A DNA stretch of 64,000 bases from Verrucomicrobiales bacterium (GCA_024233305.1 JACKPV010000022.1:558001-622000); one strand, 5' to 3'. Positions 1 through 9,522 are shown, counted from the first letter of the stretch. Program-made: numbers and translations. Notes: generated from the letters alone by a model not told the origin.

Positions 1-2
1 CG

Positions 3-194
3 CAGCATTCCGACGCCCGGGTGCTCGATCAGATCATCTACAAGTGGGACCACACCCGGCGTGTGCTGACCCAGGTGCTCGAGGAGAAGTACTGGGATCT
101 CCTGTGCGCCGGCTGGGAACCCACGGCGGCCGAGATCGAGCGGGACGTCAATAACCTCCTCGGCGGCTCCTTCCTGGAATTCTGCGCGCGCTGA
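3..194 (+). CDS. C-terminal end of an enzyme, possibly a uronate-isomerase-like amidohydrolase
   Basis: The window opens inside a gene; the last 63 codons are visible and end in TGA. The visible part is helical and charged, with segments such as WDHTRRVLTQVLEEKYWDLL and GWEPTAAEIERDVNNLLGG. It looks like the closing helices of a globular cytoplasmic enzyme rather than a secreted protein. The pattern RVL-x5-EKY-x7-GW-x4-EI-RDV-x2-LLGG-F recalls the C-terminal tail of uronate isomerase-like TIM-barrel proteins, but that is from memory and no catalytic residue is in view. The next gene is convergent, 170 bp away across a palindromic repeat. The coding status is fairly secure and the family is not. 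Confidence 0.5.
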   Translation, partial: QHSDARVLDQIIYKWDHTRRVLTQVLEEKYWDLLCAGWEPTAAEIERDVNNLLGGSFLEFCAR

Positions 195-225
195 ACCTCG
201 CGCGCCCCACCGAGCCGCATCCAGA

Positions 226-344
226 TTATGGAGTGCGGCGGCCTTGACGCCGCTTTTCGGGCTTCGGGACGTTTCGGACGTTCCGAGGCCTGTCCGGCCA
301 CGAAAGCACCGTCGCCGCTCCGCGCTGCCGGCGTACTCCAAAAG
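226..344. repeat. 119-bp intergenic palindrome with inverted GGAGT ends
   Basis: The spacer between the first two genes holds an element whose ends are imperfect inverted repeats. The left end is TGGAGTGCGGCGGC and the right end, read on the other strand, is TGGAGTACGCCGGC (12 of 14 identical). The inner arms are GC-rich and also partly complementary, so the whole could fold into one long hairpin. It lies between convergent genes, where it could also act as a transcription barrier. I see no second full copy in this window. Confidence 0.4.
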
Positions 345-364
345 GCAGGCGGCGTGCGCGGGCT

Positions 365-3300
365 TCAGGGTTGGGCGGGACTGACGATTTGGTAAAACCG
401 GCCCGTGGCAGGTGGCGCCGAATCGGTGAGCGTGACGATCCGGTCGCCCCCGGACGCCTCCACATCCGCGAGCTTCCGCCAGCCCCCCGCCCCGAGTGCA
501 TCCTGATACACGAGGCTGTAGGTCCGTCCCGCCATCGCCGTGAACTCGAATACCACCCGGTCCATCTCCACGCCGACCGTCGCCATCTCGAGCACGCTGG
601 TCGGCGAGCGAGGATCGGTGCCGGCCTGATATTCGTGCTCGTTGTCCGCACCGTCACCGTCCGGATCCTCGTGAGCGTCAGGCCGGTCGGGATCCGTGCC
701 GTTCTCCTCCTCCCAGGCATCCGGCAACGCGTCACCATCGCGATCGCCCTCGGTGGCGGTTCCCCCGGGATTCGGCGCGCCTGACCGCCAGTTGACGGGA
801 TCGTTCGCGTAGGCCGTGGCGTCGATTCGTTGTAGGGACGCCGGCAGGTCCTCCGGCAGCACCGGCCACGGCGCAGCGGGTGAATAGGCCACCTTTTCGA
901 CGAGGATGTAGGGCACGAATCCCGCCCCCGGTGACGGGGCGGACTGCGGCGTGTCCGGGCGCCGGAGTTCCAGCGTTTCGCCAGCCCGGTCCAGTCTGCC
1001 CGCATAGGGGCCCAGAATCGTCCCCGCATCGCCGTACGCGTTGGCGAATGCTTGCCGGGCCAAAAGATCAACGACCGGGTCGAAAGGCACGACCACGAGT
1101 CGGGCTCCGGGTTCGAGGACAGTGCCCGGCGGGAACTCGAAATCGACGGCGCCAGCCAGCCGCCATCCGTGCTCGGGGAAAGCGGCATCGAAGAGCGCCA
1201 CCGCGGCGCCGGTGCGGTTATACAACTCGATGAACTCGCCCCCCGCGACCAGACCGCCGTTTCCCGAGGATTCGGGCAGGGCATAGAGGATCTCGCTGAC
1301 GACCACCGGGCCGACCAGAGCCGCGGCGTTCGGCAGACCGCTCCCGGTCCGGAACTCCGCGACGGTCGCCGGGGCGTCCGCACCGAAAGTCCGCGCGGTC
1401 AACGCCACGAAATCCACACCCGTGCTGGTCGGGAAACGTCCCAGTGAAACCCCGTTCGCCGTGGCGCCAAACCCGATCACACGCCGCCGTCCGGTGAGCG
1501 CTCCGGCAGCGTTCGCCTCCGAAAGCAGAACCTGCTCACCACGGGCCGAGTTCAGGTTGAACCGGGGTGGGACGTCATCCTCGCCGCCGGACGATCCGAA
1601 CGCCGCCTGGTAAAACACCCGATACCCTCCGGGCGCGAGCATCGTGCCTTCGGGAATCCGATACCGTTTGGGATCGCCCGGATCGTCGCTGAGGAACCAA
1701 CCGCCGAGATCCACCGGCAGACCGCCCGGGTTGTGCAGCTCGATGGCGTCTTCCAGGGGGAGATCGGTGTGCGCGAGGACCTCGTTGATGACGACTTCGT
1801 CCAGCGGAAGGAAGTTCGCGTCGCCCGGAGTGGAGGTTTGTGGAAAAGCCACCGTGGCGGCGGCGCCGTCTGGAAGGCGACCTTCGGAAACGCCCGCGAT
1901 CTGTCCCCCGAACTCGACGCCGTCAATCAAGGTCTGGTCCCGAGCGTAGAGCCGGAGGGTCTCCCCGCGTCCATCCAGCTGAAAGCGCGCATGATCGCGA
2001 CCCTCGCCCGGTTTGTCATCGGCGCGCCAGCGCACCCATTCCCTCCCGCCGACGTAGCTGAGGGGCGCGACCTGCATCTTCGTCCTTCCGGCCACCGAGG
2101 GATCGTCAGTAAGGAAGAGGCCGGCGAGATCCACCGGGCGCAGGTCCTGGTTGTAGAGTTCGAACCAGTCGTCGCCCGTCAGCGGTTCCGCCATCCATTC
2201 GTTGATCCGCAAGGCGGAGGAAGGCCCCGAAACGGCGGGCGCCGCATTGGGCGCAGCCGGCGTCGGGCGCTCGAGCAATTGCCACCCACCGGACGTTCGC
2301 CCGATCGACAAATCCGTCACCTGGAAGCCGAAACCCACAGCGTCGATCAACTGCCCGCGCGCATCCCGCAGCCCAATGTCGTCGCTTTCGCCGTCCAGGC
2401 TGAACCCGGTGTTCCAGGCCGGCTCTACCCGGACGGAGGCCGGTTCCGCAGCATCGCACCAGATCTGCAGGAACCCCCCGGCAGGAAGCGTGGCGCCAAC
2501 AGGGAAGGTCCATCGATCCGTGCCGCCGGTTCCCCGGGCAAGAGTCCATCCGGCGAGGTCGACCGGTTCGCCTGTCGGGTTGTGTAGCTCCACCCAGTCG
2601 GGGGTATCGCCCCACGGGCTCACGCCACTGTGCCGGTTGCGGGCAAGCACTTCGTTGAGCACCGGTCCAGACGCCGGCACGATGTGGTTTGGCGCGCCGG
2701 GGCTGACACTCCCGGCGAAGGGAGTGACGGCATCCTCGCCATCGGGCAGGCGTCCCTCGGAGACATCCGTCGATTGCGGGCCGTAATCCACGCTTTCGAG
2801 GGCGAACCCCGTGGCGTCGAGCAGCGACAGCCTGGCCCCGGACGCAGGCAGCTTGATCTCGAGATGCTCTACGCCCGCGTTTTCATCGGCGAAGAAACGG
2901 GCGTGCCCCCCTGGCGGCAGGAAGGAAAGCGACGGGATGCGCGCCAGGCCCGCGTTCACCCCCAGCCAAAGCCCGTCCAGCGAGGCGGGCGCATCGGTGG
3001 CACGATTGAACAGTTCGATCCAGTCCGCCTCGCCCGGACCGGGATTCGCCAGCCACTCGTTCAACGCGACCCTGTCGGGCGAGGCCAGCGTCACGGCGAC
3101 ATTGGCCGCGCCGGGGGTGGGAATCGTGAGTTGCCAGCCGTCGCCGGCGCGCCCCAGCGACAAATCCGGGACCTGCAGCCCGAACGAAACCGCATCCGCC
3201 CGGTTCCCCGCCGGGTCGTGGAGCAACACGGTGTCCCCCCGTCGACCAAGCGCGAATCCCGCGTGCAGCCCGGGGGATCCCGCTTCATCATCGCACCACA

Positions 3301-6300
3301 CAAGAAGGTATCCATGCGGCGCCAGCACGGTGCCCGCCGGAAATACGAACCGCCGCGGATCGCTGTCGTCCGTCAGACTCCACCCGGCCAGGTCCACTCC
3401 CAGGTCACCGCGGTTGTGCAGTTCGACCCAATCCGGGTGTCCGTTCCCGTTCGCGACGGCGGAGATGTTGTCAGCCATGAGTTCGTTGATCACCACCTCG
3501 CTCGGAGAAGGCGGATTCGGCGGCAAACCCGGAGTGCCGCCCATCGCTGAGCTGGCGTGCCAGCCTGCCGGAGCATTGGGGTCGGCCTGCAGATCCCTCG
3601 ACTCGATCGAGAAACCTCCCCCGTCCGCGCCGGATGGCCAACCGGCCTCGTCGTCATAGTGCACCGCAGTCACTGTATTCCCGTCCCGATCGAGGATGGC
3701 CAGCCGTTCGCCGCCGTTGTCGAGCCGGCCGGCAAACCACCCGAAGACCACGACGCCGGGATAGCGCTGCTGGAAGGCGGCCGGATTGTCGCCTGACGCG
3801 ATCACCAACGTCGCCCCGCCCAGCAGGGTCGTGGAATCCGGGAATATGTAGTCAATGCCCTCGAACCGGAACCGGCTCAGATCAAGCGGCAGCGGCCCGG
3901 CATTGATTACCTCGACAAACTCCAACGCCTCACCCCCGGCCGGGTTGTACATGATTTCGGATATACGGAGCGGCAGCCCCGGTTCACCGACGGTGAACGC
4001 CGCCTCGTTGAGCGCGCTCCAGGTGGCTCCCCGTAGCAAGCGGGTCCGGATCAAGACCGAGCGGTCCAAAAGAACCGGCCCGGTGTAGACCCGGGCCTGC
4101 GCAGCGACCGCGCCGCTGCCGTAGACGCGGGGATCGGATCCATCGGTGGTATAGTAAATGGCGCCTGCGGCGGCGCGGAGGGCCATCGTGAAACCGGGCG
4201 GCACCCGTCCGCCCGGACGGTTGAAATCCGGGGGTTCAATGTCGGGATAAAGGCCGGCGGCCCGCAATTGCCCGAGCACCACCCCGCCCCGGTTCACAAA
4301 ATAGGAATTCACCATCCGGGAATTCTCCGGCAGCCAGTGGTCCTCGCGGGTATAGAGCTGGAATGTGCCGTCGGCGTAACGGTGGACGTCACGGCGGTAA
4401 TCTCCCCAGCGGCAGGACTCCGCGACGATGGCGCGGTCCAACAGCGCCTCCCAGCGCTGCCACCGGGCGATGTTGGCTTCCCCGGTCAACGCGCCGCCGG
4501 GCGCCAGCAGGTGCCGGAACACGCGGTCCGCAAAGTCCATCCGGTATTGGGCGTTGTCATCTAGCTTGGTATGCAGGGCGCTGGGCACATCGGTGCTGCC
4601 GCCGCCGTTCGGCACGCGGTTCACGTTTTCCTCGAGCAAAATGCACTCCTGGTCCCACGGCAGATACTTGAACGTGCCGCTCGGCCCCGCAACGTCCGGG
4701 CGCACGGCATACCAGTTCTTGTTGTTCCCCCAGTCCTGATGCCCCACGTAGAAATGGAGCAGCATATAGTCCATGAACTCCGGCAGATCGAGGTACTGCT
4801 TCATCGCCTCGTAGGCGCTGTTGTCCGCCAGGTTGCCGAGGCGGGTCATCGCGTTGTACGCCGCCGCGCTCCCTTCCCGGAGACCGCCCTGATCATAGAC
4901 GTCATAGGTGATTCCCTCACCGCCGTAGTAGGCCTCCGCGAAGGTCCGCGTGGGCTGCTCGCCGAAGTCGTAGGCGCCCCAATAAAGCCCGTTGATGAAC
5001 AGGTGGAAGAAAAGGGTGTGCGGCGACACATGCCCCATGTCGCGAAAGGTCTCCTGCGACCACGCGTACCGCGTGCGCGTTCCGCGGCTGCGCTGGAAGG
5101 CGCCGCTGCCATTGCCGGCCGAGTCCGACCAGTGACGCCAACTCGAGTTGAAGTCCGGTCGCAGGAGCAGGTCGTCGAACCGGCGGGCCGGCGAGTCGGG
5201 GAACAACGGGTAATCGAGGGTTGCCGGGCCGTATTCCTTCTTGAACGTGAGTTTGAAGCCGTGCTTCGGGTTCTTTTGCGGGTTGCGGCTCGCGTTGCCG
5301 TGCAGGTCCAGTCCGCCGTCAATCACGAACGCCGTCGATCCATCCGGCAGGATCATCTCGACGGAAACCGGCTTCTCGTTCGGCGCCTTGTTGCTGTCCG
5401 AGGCGCGCGGATACAACCCCGCGGGGCCGAACATGTCGTTGCGGTCCATCACCAGCGAGACGACGGGCAGATCGCGCAACCCCGCCCGCAGGCGTTCAAG
5501 TTTCTCGGGATCCACCGGCGAGGCCGCGCTCGACGGATTCACCCGCAGGGGATCGCTGTCCATCTCGTAGTCGGCCGGAACGAGACCTCCCGGAAACCCG
5601 CCGTTGCTGCCCCAGTTCGACGGAAAACCCGCCGGGTTGGCCGGTTGGTTGATCACGTCATCCAGGAAGAGGTAACTGGCGGTTTCGGTGCGCGATGGCA
5701 GATAGCCGCTCTTGAAGGTCGCCGCCCGCAAGGTCGTCGAGCGTTCGATCCGCAGGGCATTCGAGTAGACCGTGCCGTTGGCCGCGGTCGGCTCACTGCC
5801 ATCGGTCGTAAAGCGGATCGTCGCGCCTTCGAGCGGCGTGGTCAGGAGGAGGCGGAAGGGCTCGTCGAACAAACCCCGCCCCACGGTGAAATGCGGCGGT
5901 GGCGCGATGGCGGTGAGGGCGCCCGGGGAGTTCGCGACGCCGGGTGTGGGGTTCGTGAAATAGGTCCAGGTATCCTGCGGGGTCCGGCCGTAGGAGTAGC
6001 CGTACCGTTGTTCCGGAAACCGGGGCGCCAGCTCGCTGGCCACCCGCCGCGGCGATTCGGCACTGAAAAGACCGAGGTACTCGCCGAAGGGGTTCAACTT
6101 GAAATTCGTGTGCAGACGGTTGCCGCCGCCGGATGCCCGTCGGTCCTTGCCGGACGCAAAAACCACCAACTGCCCGCCGGGCGCCAGTTGCGTCGCGGGA
6201 AACACCCAGCGTCCCGGAACCGCGGGATCGTCCGTGAGCGACCAGCCGAGCAGATTCACCGCGACGGCGCCCCGGTTCCAGATTTCGATCCAGTCCTGCG

Positions 6301-7582
6301 GTTCGCCATCCTCGTCGAGGAACCCGGCGTATCCCGCGGCGCAGATTTCGCTGATCACCACGTCGGCGGCGGGCAGCGCGGGATCCAGCACCACGGACCA
6401 GTTCGCGCCGGCAAAGGCGTTGGGGATCGGAGCGCGGTCGGTGATGCCGTGGTCGTGGGTCCAGCTGAAATTGACGGTTCCGGCGGCAGGTGGCTCGAAG
6501 CCGAAGACGTAGGGCCCGGCCCCGTTTCCGCTCAGACTTGTCGCCGGTTGATCGTTGGCTCGCAGATCACCGGCATCGACGCCTCCAACGGGCTCATCGA
6601 ACCACAACTCCACCTGGGTCAAGCGGCCGATCCGGGCGGCGGCATACGGGGTTTGATCCAGCACCCGAGGCCCGACGGTGTCGGCGAGTTCATAGCTCCA
6701 ACTGGCCGCCGCGGCCTCCGTGTCGAACGGGTTCCCCTGGACATCCGTGATGCCGCCGCCCTCGCTCCACGCCACCTGGATCAAGCCGGGCGGTGGCTGC
6801 GAGAAGCGAAAGGTGTAATCCCCGCCCCCGGCGCCGGCCACCACCGCATCGGCGCCCCGGTCGTTGAGACGCAGGTCGGCGGCGTCGACCCCGACCACCT
6901 TCTCGCTGAACACGACCCGGATCTCCGTCAGCGCCGCCAAGGTTCCGGGCAATGGCGTCCGGCTGGTGATCACGGGCGCTGCGCCGTCGTTGCCCGTGGC
7001 CATCAGCGTGGCGTCGAGCCGGAAATCGCTGCTGCCGCTCAGACTGCGGTTGAAGCCCTGCATCGCCAGCACGTTCACGCCTTCCGCAAGAAAGGCCGAG
7101 GGCGGGAGGCTAATCGTGAAGGTCACGAGCGAGCCGCCTTCGTGCGAGGAACTGGCGGCGGCGTTGTAAGCGGGCTCCCCGTTCACCCCGGCGCGTGCCA
7201 CCTCGACGCCGTTGATCCACGCCACGAAACCGTCGTCGTAGTCCACGCCCAGCAGCACCGAATCCAGCGCCGCCACGTCCGCGACCTCGAAAGTGCGCCG
7301 GGTGAACACGCAGGTGTAGCTCCCGCGCATATCGGACAGTTCGGTGCCTTCACTCACGCCGTCGCCATAATGGAAGGGAGCCGGCGCACTGCTCCAGCCG
7401 GCGTCCACGAAGCCGGCCCGGCGCCAGGCATCCACCGGGGTCGAGGCCTCGCGAGTGCCTTTCAGGAACCGCCAGTCCGCGCCGGTGGGCACGAAGATGG
7501 TCTGCGCGGTGCACAGGGAAACGACCGTCGCGGCCAGTGCGCCGCTCGACAGCCGTCCGAGATTCAATCTGGTTTGCGCCAT
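365..7582 (-). CDS. Giant secreted lamin-tail (LTD) / CotH protein, 2405 aa
   Basis: This is a very large exported protein, probably displayed on or released from the cell surface. Residues 1-27 form a signal peptide. Residues about 28-195 form a jelly-roll-like domain (DWRFLKGTREASTP, then a GVDYDDGFVAWINGVEVAR segment). Two SwmB-like beta domains follow (about 200-400), then a first lamin-tail domain (about 405-530, VVISEI...DWIEIWNRG) and a chitobiase-type domain (about 575-640, IRFTTDGSEPT). A CotH region spans about 705-1060, with WDQE at 976-979. A second chitobiase-type domain (about 1115-1200) precedes seven more lamin-tail domains, starting near 1205, 1364, 1504, 1642, 1794, 1929 and 2094. 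Aspartate-rich calcium-binding TSP3-like repeats lie near 2277-2325. CotH proteins in spore formers are protein kinases; in this architecture the substrate is unknown. A shorter paralogue with the same N-terminus lies at 12515-17803 in the opposite orientation. Confidence 0.85.
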   Translation of the reverse strand: MAQTRLNLGRLSSGALAATVVSLCTAQTIFVPTGADWRFLKGTREASTPVDAWRRAGFVDAGWSSAPAPFHYGDGVSEGTELSDMRGSYTCVFTRRTFEVADVAALDSVLLGVDYDDGFVAWINGVEVARAGVNGEPAYNAAASSSHEGGSLVTFTISLPPSAFLAEGVNVLAMQGFNRSLSGSSDFRLDATLMATGNDGAAPVITSRTPLPGTLAALTEIRVVFSEKVVGVDAADLRLNDRGADAVVAGAGGGDYTFRFSQPPPGLIQVAWSEGGGITDVQGNPFDTEAAAASWSYELADTVGPRVLDQTPYAAARIGRLTQVELWFDEPVGGVDAGDLRANDQPATSLSGNGAGPYVFGFEPPAAGTVNFSWTHDHGITDRAPIPNAFAGANWSVVLDPALPAADVVISEICAAGYAGFLDEDGEPQDWIEIWNRGAVAVNLLGWSLTDDPAVPGRWVFPATQLAPGGQLVVFASGKDRRASGGGNRLHTNFKLNPFGEYLGLFSAESPRRVASELAPRFPEQRYGYSYGRTPQDTWTYFTNPTPGVANSPGALTAIAPPPHFTVGRGLFDEPFRLLLTTPLEGATIRFTTDGSEPTAANGTVYSNALRIERSTTLRAATFKSGYLPSRTETASYLFLDDVINQPANPAGFPSNWGSNGGFPGGLVPADYEMDSDPLRVNPSSAASPVDPEKLERLRAGLRDLPVVSLVMDRNDMFGPAGLYPRASDSNKAPNEKPVSVEMILPDGSTAFVIDGGLDLHGNASRNPQKNPKHGFKLTFKKEYGPATLDYPLFPDSPARRFDDLLLRPDFNSSWRHWSDSAGNGSGAFQRSRGTRTRYAWSQETFRDMGHVSPHTLFFHLFINGLYWGAYDFGEQPTRTFAEAYYGGEGITYDVYDQGGLREGSAAAYNAMTRLGNLADNSAYEAMKQYLDLPEFMDYMLLHFYVGHQDWGNNKNWYAVRPDVAGPSGTFKYLPWDQECILLEENVNRVPNGGGSTDVPSALHTKLDDNAQYRMDFADRVFRHLLAPGGALTGEANIARWQRWEALLDRAIVAESCRWGDYRRDVHRYADGTFQLYTREDHWLPENSRMVNSYFVNRGGVVLGQLRAAGLYPDIEPPDFNRPGGRVPPGFTMALRAAAGAIYYTTDGSDPRVYGSGAVAAQARVYTGPVLLDRSVLIRTRLLRGATWSALNEAAFTVGEPGLPLRISEIMYNPAGGEALEFVEVINAGPLPLDLSRFRFEGIDYIFPDSTTLLGGATLVIASGDNPAAFQQRYPGVVVFGWFAGRLDNGGERLAILDRDGNTVTAVHYDDEAGWPSGADGGGFSIESRDLQADPNAPAGWHASSAMGGTPGLPPNPPSPSEVVINELMADNISAVANGNGHPDWVELHNRGDLGVDLAGWSLTDDSDPRRFVFPAGTVLAPHGYLLVWCDDEAGSPGLHAGFALGRRGDTVLLHDPAGNRADAVSFGLQVPDLSLGRAGDGWQLTIPTPGAANVAVTLASPDRVALNEWLANPGPGEADWIELFNRATDAPASLDGLWLGVNAGLARIPSLSFLPPGGHARFFADENAGVEHLEIKLPASGARLSLLDATGFALESVDYGPQSTDVSEGRLPDGEDAVTPFAGSVSPGAPNHIVPASGPVLNEVLARNRHSGVSPWGDTPDWVELHNPTGEPVDLAGWTLARGTGGTDRWTFPVGATLPAGGFLQIWCDAAEPASVRVEPAWNTGFSLDGESDDIGLRDARGQLIDAVGFGFQVTDLSIGRTSGGWQLLERPTPAAPNAAPAVSGPSSALRINEWMAEPLTGDDWFELYNQDLRPVDLAGLFLTDDPSVAGRTKMQVAPLSYVGGREWVRWRADDKPGEGRDHARFQLDGRGETLRLYARDQTLIDGVEFGGQIAGVSEGRLPDGAAATVAFPQTSTPGDANFLPLDEVVINEVLAHTDLPLEDAIELHNPGGLPVDLGGWFLSDDPGDPKRYRIPEGTMLAPGGYRVFYQAAFGSSGGEDDVPPRFNLNSARGEQVLLSEANAAGALTGRRRVIGFGATANGVSLGRFPTSTGVDFVALTARTFGADAPATVAEFRTGSGLPNAAALVGPVVVSEILYALPESSGNGGLVAGGEFIELYNRTGAAVALFDAAFPEHGWRLAGAVDFEFPPGTVLEPGARLVVVPFDPVVDLLARQAFANAYGDAGTILGPYAGRLDRAGETLELRRPDTPQSAPSPGAGFVPYILVEKVAYSPAAPWPVLPEDLPASLQRIDATAYANDPVNWRSGAPNPGGTATEGDRDGDALPDAWEEENGTDPDRPDAHEDPDGDGADNEHEYQAGTDPRSPTSVLEMATVGVEMDRVVFEFTAMAGRTYSLVYQDALGAGGWRKLADVEASGGDRIVTLTDSAPPATGRFYQIVSPAQP

Positions 7583-7660
7583 GCGTGATGAAACGTGGAC
7601 TGCGCGCGGCAGTCGGAGTGTGTTGAACCCAGCGAATTCTGTGCCAATCCCGCCCGCCTT

Positions 7661-8536
7661 TCAACGCCCCAACCGCCGCAACTCCGCCTCGAATCCCTCA
7701 CGGAAGGTCGGGTAGGCCAGTTCAACCCCCAACCCCTGACGCAGCCGTCGGTTCTGCACGCGTTTGCTGCCCGGGCGGCGTTTCCCCCCCGCGGACGGAC
7801 CTTCCGCGGTCGGCGGCAAAGGAGCATGCAGCCGGGCCGCCAGCCACTGGAAGACCGCCAACTGGGTGACCGGTTCGTCATCCACCACGTTCCACACCGT
7901 CCCCGGTTCTGCCCGATCGAGAGCCGTGGCAACCGATCGTGCCACGTCGTCCCGATGGATCATGTTCAGCACCCGCGAACCGTCCCCTTCGAGCCGGGCC
8001 TCGCCCGCCAGAAACTGCTTCAACCAGTATCCCCGCCCGGGGCCGTAGATGCCGGCCAGGCGCAGCATGACCGCCGGCACCCGCCCGGACGCCGCCGCCT
8101 CGCGCAGCATCCTCTCGGTCTCGACCAGGATCTGTGCCGTGGGAGCGTCCGGTTCGGTGGGGCTTTCCTCGTCCACCTCCTCGCCGTTTTGCTGGCCGTA
8201 CACCCCGGTGCTGCCCGTGTAGACCAGCTTCCGTGGCGGATGCGATGCGAGCCAGTGGAGCACGTTGCGCGTGCCATCGACGTACACCCGCCGGTAATCG
8301 TCCAACCCACCGCCGGACGACGCGGCACACAGCACCACGCCGTCGCAGCCAGCCGGCAGGCCTTTCAACTCCTCGCTGCGGGTCAAATCCGCGATGACCG
8401 GTTGAATCCCCAGCGGGGCGAGTTCCGCCGCCGCCTCCGACCGACGCCTTACCCCGAAGACCTCCTGCCCCGCGGCGACAAGGCTGGCGCCAACCTGTTT
8501 GCCGACGTACCCGCAACCAATGATCAGGACCTGCAT
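7661..8536 (-). CDS. YeeZ-like SDR / NAD-dependent epimerase family protein
   Basis: This 291-residue cytoplasmic protein has an N-terminal Rossmann fold with the dinucleotide motif GCGYVG at residues 6-11. It also has the YeeZ-like segment YTGSTGVYGQ followed by ESPTEP, and a conserved LRLAGIYGPGR stretch. The usual SDR YxxxK pair is not evident around VYGQ, as in other YeeZ-type members, so it may bind NAD(P) without the classical mechanism. The ATG at 8536 was chosen because the protein then begins MQVLIIGCGYVG, directly at the Rossmann strand. A frame that stays open further upstream has no family resemblance. It is transcribed on the same strand as the large LTD/CotH gene 78 bp downstream of it; a functional link is not obvious. 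Confidence 0.8.
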   Translation of the reverse strand: MQVLIIGCGYVGKQVGASLVAAGQEVFGVRRRSEAAAELAPLGIQPVIADLTRSEELKGLPAGCDGVVLCAASSGGGLDDYRRVYVDGTRNVLHWLASHPPRKLVYTGSTGVYGQQNGEEVDEESPTEPDAPTAQILVETERMLREAAASGRVPAVMLRLAGIYGPGRGYWLKQFLAGEARLEGDGSRVLNMIHRDDVARSVATALDRAEPGTVWNVVDDEPVTQLAVFQWLAARLHAPLPPTAEGPSAGGKRRPGSKRVQNRRLRQGLGVELAYPTFREGFEAELRRLGR

Positions 8537-8720
8537 GAAGGCCAGCCTAGCCCGGAATCCGACCGCCGACCATTCCCATCCTCGGGCGGGGTGCAGCCCG
8601 GAAATGCACGGGCAGGACGCCGGCGGGAGGCTCCGGTCGACAGGACCCGACAGTTGGGTTGCCCCAGCCACGAGGTGACCTGCTCGCGCGCCTGTTCCAC
8701 CGACTTCGGGTTCTCGCTCA

Positions 8721-8905
8721 GCCGTATCGATTCAGTCAATGGACCGCGGACGGGCATGGATGCCACGGATGGGACGCGGCGCTGCCGCTTTGGCGGAGAG
8801 GGCGGGAAGCCTCACTAAATGGTGAGCCCGAACCCAGGACGAGCGATTCCGGTTTCCCTCAATATCAGTGCCCATCCGTGGTTAATCCCACTGCATGGTT
8901 ACGGC
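8721..8905. mobile_element. MITE-like element A1 (185 bp), TCA target duplication
   Basis: This is a non-autonomous inverted-repeat element. The left end is GCCGTATCGATTCAG and the right end, on the other strand, is GCCGTAACCATGCAG. It is flanked by TCA at 8718-8720 and 8906-8908. The interior carries further subterminal complementarity built on GGATGGGCA / TGCCCATCC, so most of it can fold on itself. It contains no gene. It is near-identical to A2 at 44348-44542, which differs mainly by a 10-bp internal duplication. It is the first of three elements arranged head to tail. Confidence 0.75.
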
Positions 8906-8908
8906 TCA

Positions 8909-9102
8909 GCCGTAACCATTCAGTAACTCGTAGCCGCCGACGTGCAGTCGGCGCATACTTCAGTTGGGATAGGGCTGCCGACCGCCGGGCGCGATGATTC
9001 ACCAAAACGTGACTGCCAGTCGGAACCGGCGAGACCTCGTAAGCCCTTGGATTTCAGCGCCGACTACACGTCGGCGGCTACCGCGTATTGCATCGATACG
9101 GC
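8909..9102. mobile_element. MITE-like element B1 (194 bp), TCA target duplication
   Basis: This element of a second sequence family has the same termini: GCCGTAACCATTCAG on the left and, inverted, GCCGTATCGATGCAA on the right. TCA flanks it at 8906-8908 and 9103-9105. Inside each end lies a perfect hairpin: GCCGAC-GTGCA-GTCGGC on the left and GCCGAC-TACAC-GTCGGC on the right. It shares its left TCA with A1, which creates the palindrome GTTACGGCTCAGCCGTAAC at the junction. It contains no gene. Confidence 0.75.
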
Positions 9103-9105
9103 TCA

Positions 9106-9299
9106 GCCGTAACGATTCAGTAACTCGTAGCCGCCGACGTGCAGTCGGCGCATGATTGAGCTGGGATAGGGCAGCCTGTTGCCGAGGGCGACGATTCACC
9201 GAAAGGTGACTGCTGATCGGAATCGGCGAGCCCGCGTAAGCGCTTGGATTTCAGCGCCGACTACACGTCGGCGGCTACCGCGTGTTGCATCGATACGGC
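9106..9299. mobile_element. MITE-like element B2 (194 bp), TCA target duplication
   Basis: This is a second B-family copy in the same orientation and of the same length as B1, with the same two internal hairpins. Its ends are GCCGTAACGATTCAG and, inverted, GCCGTATCGATGCAA, flanked by TCA at 9103-9105 and 9300-9302. It differs from B1 at scattered positions, so the pair is not a very recent duplication. Its right end abuts, and supplies the end of, an apparently truncated reading frame on the minus strand. Confidence 0.75.
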
Positions 9300-9522
9300 T
9301 CAGCCGTTCTGCTTCGGCATCGAGTTCAGCACAGGTGGCCGGCAACTCGACCAGAGCCCCGGTCCACAAATCCTCATCCGGGGCTTGGTGGAGCCGGTCG
9401 CGTTCCTCGGGGGTGATTTCCTTCCCGAAGACCGCCAACCGGACAGCGTTCCGGCCCTCGTACCCGAGCAGTGGAGTGAGGGCGAGGGGTTTCTTGAAGC
9501 GACTGGCCATCCCTTGCGCCAC
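9196..9522 (-). pseudogene. Truncated unknown reading frame ending inside element B2
   Basis: The frame is open on the minus strand from about 9555 and reads a plausible protein stretch (for example LEAILASVAQGMASRFKKPL, then AVFGKEITPEERDRLHQ) as far as about 9303. It then crosses the B2 boundary, and its last 35 or so codons are translated transposon sequence ending in TGA at 9196. GTG at 9522 is a possible start. A TAG lies in frame upstream at 9556-9558, so the 5' part also looks missing or decayed. I read this as the remnant of a gene cut by the insertion; I do not recognise the family. The remaining spacer up to the next gene (9559-9793) shows nothing clear. Confidence 0.3.

Noticed and set aside
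4571..7588. Plus-strand open frame of about 1000 codons across the LTD/CotH gene
   Set aside because: It is antisense to a protein with clear domains, is Arg/Pro/Gly/His-rich without motifs, and is the usual product of high GC at third positions.
8909..9299. B1 and B2 as a two-repeat CRISPR or as integron attC sites
   Set aside because: The repeats are 194 bp with inverted ends and target duplications; no short regular repeats, spacers, cas or integrase genes are present.
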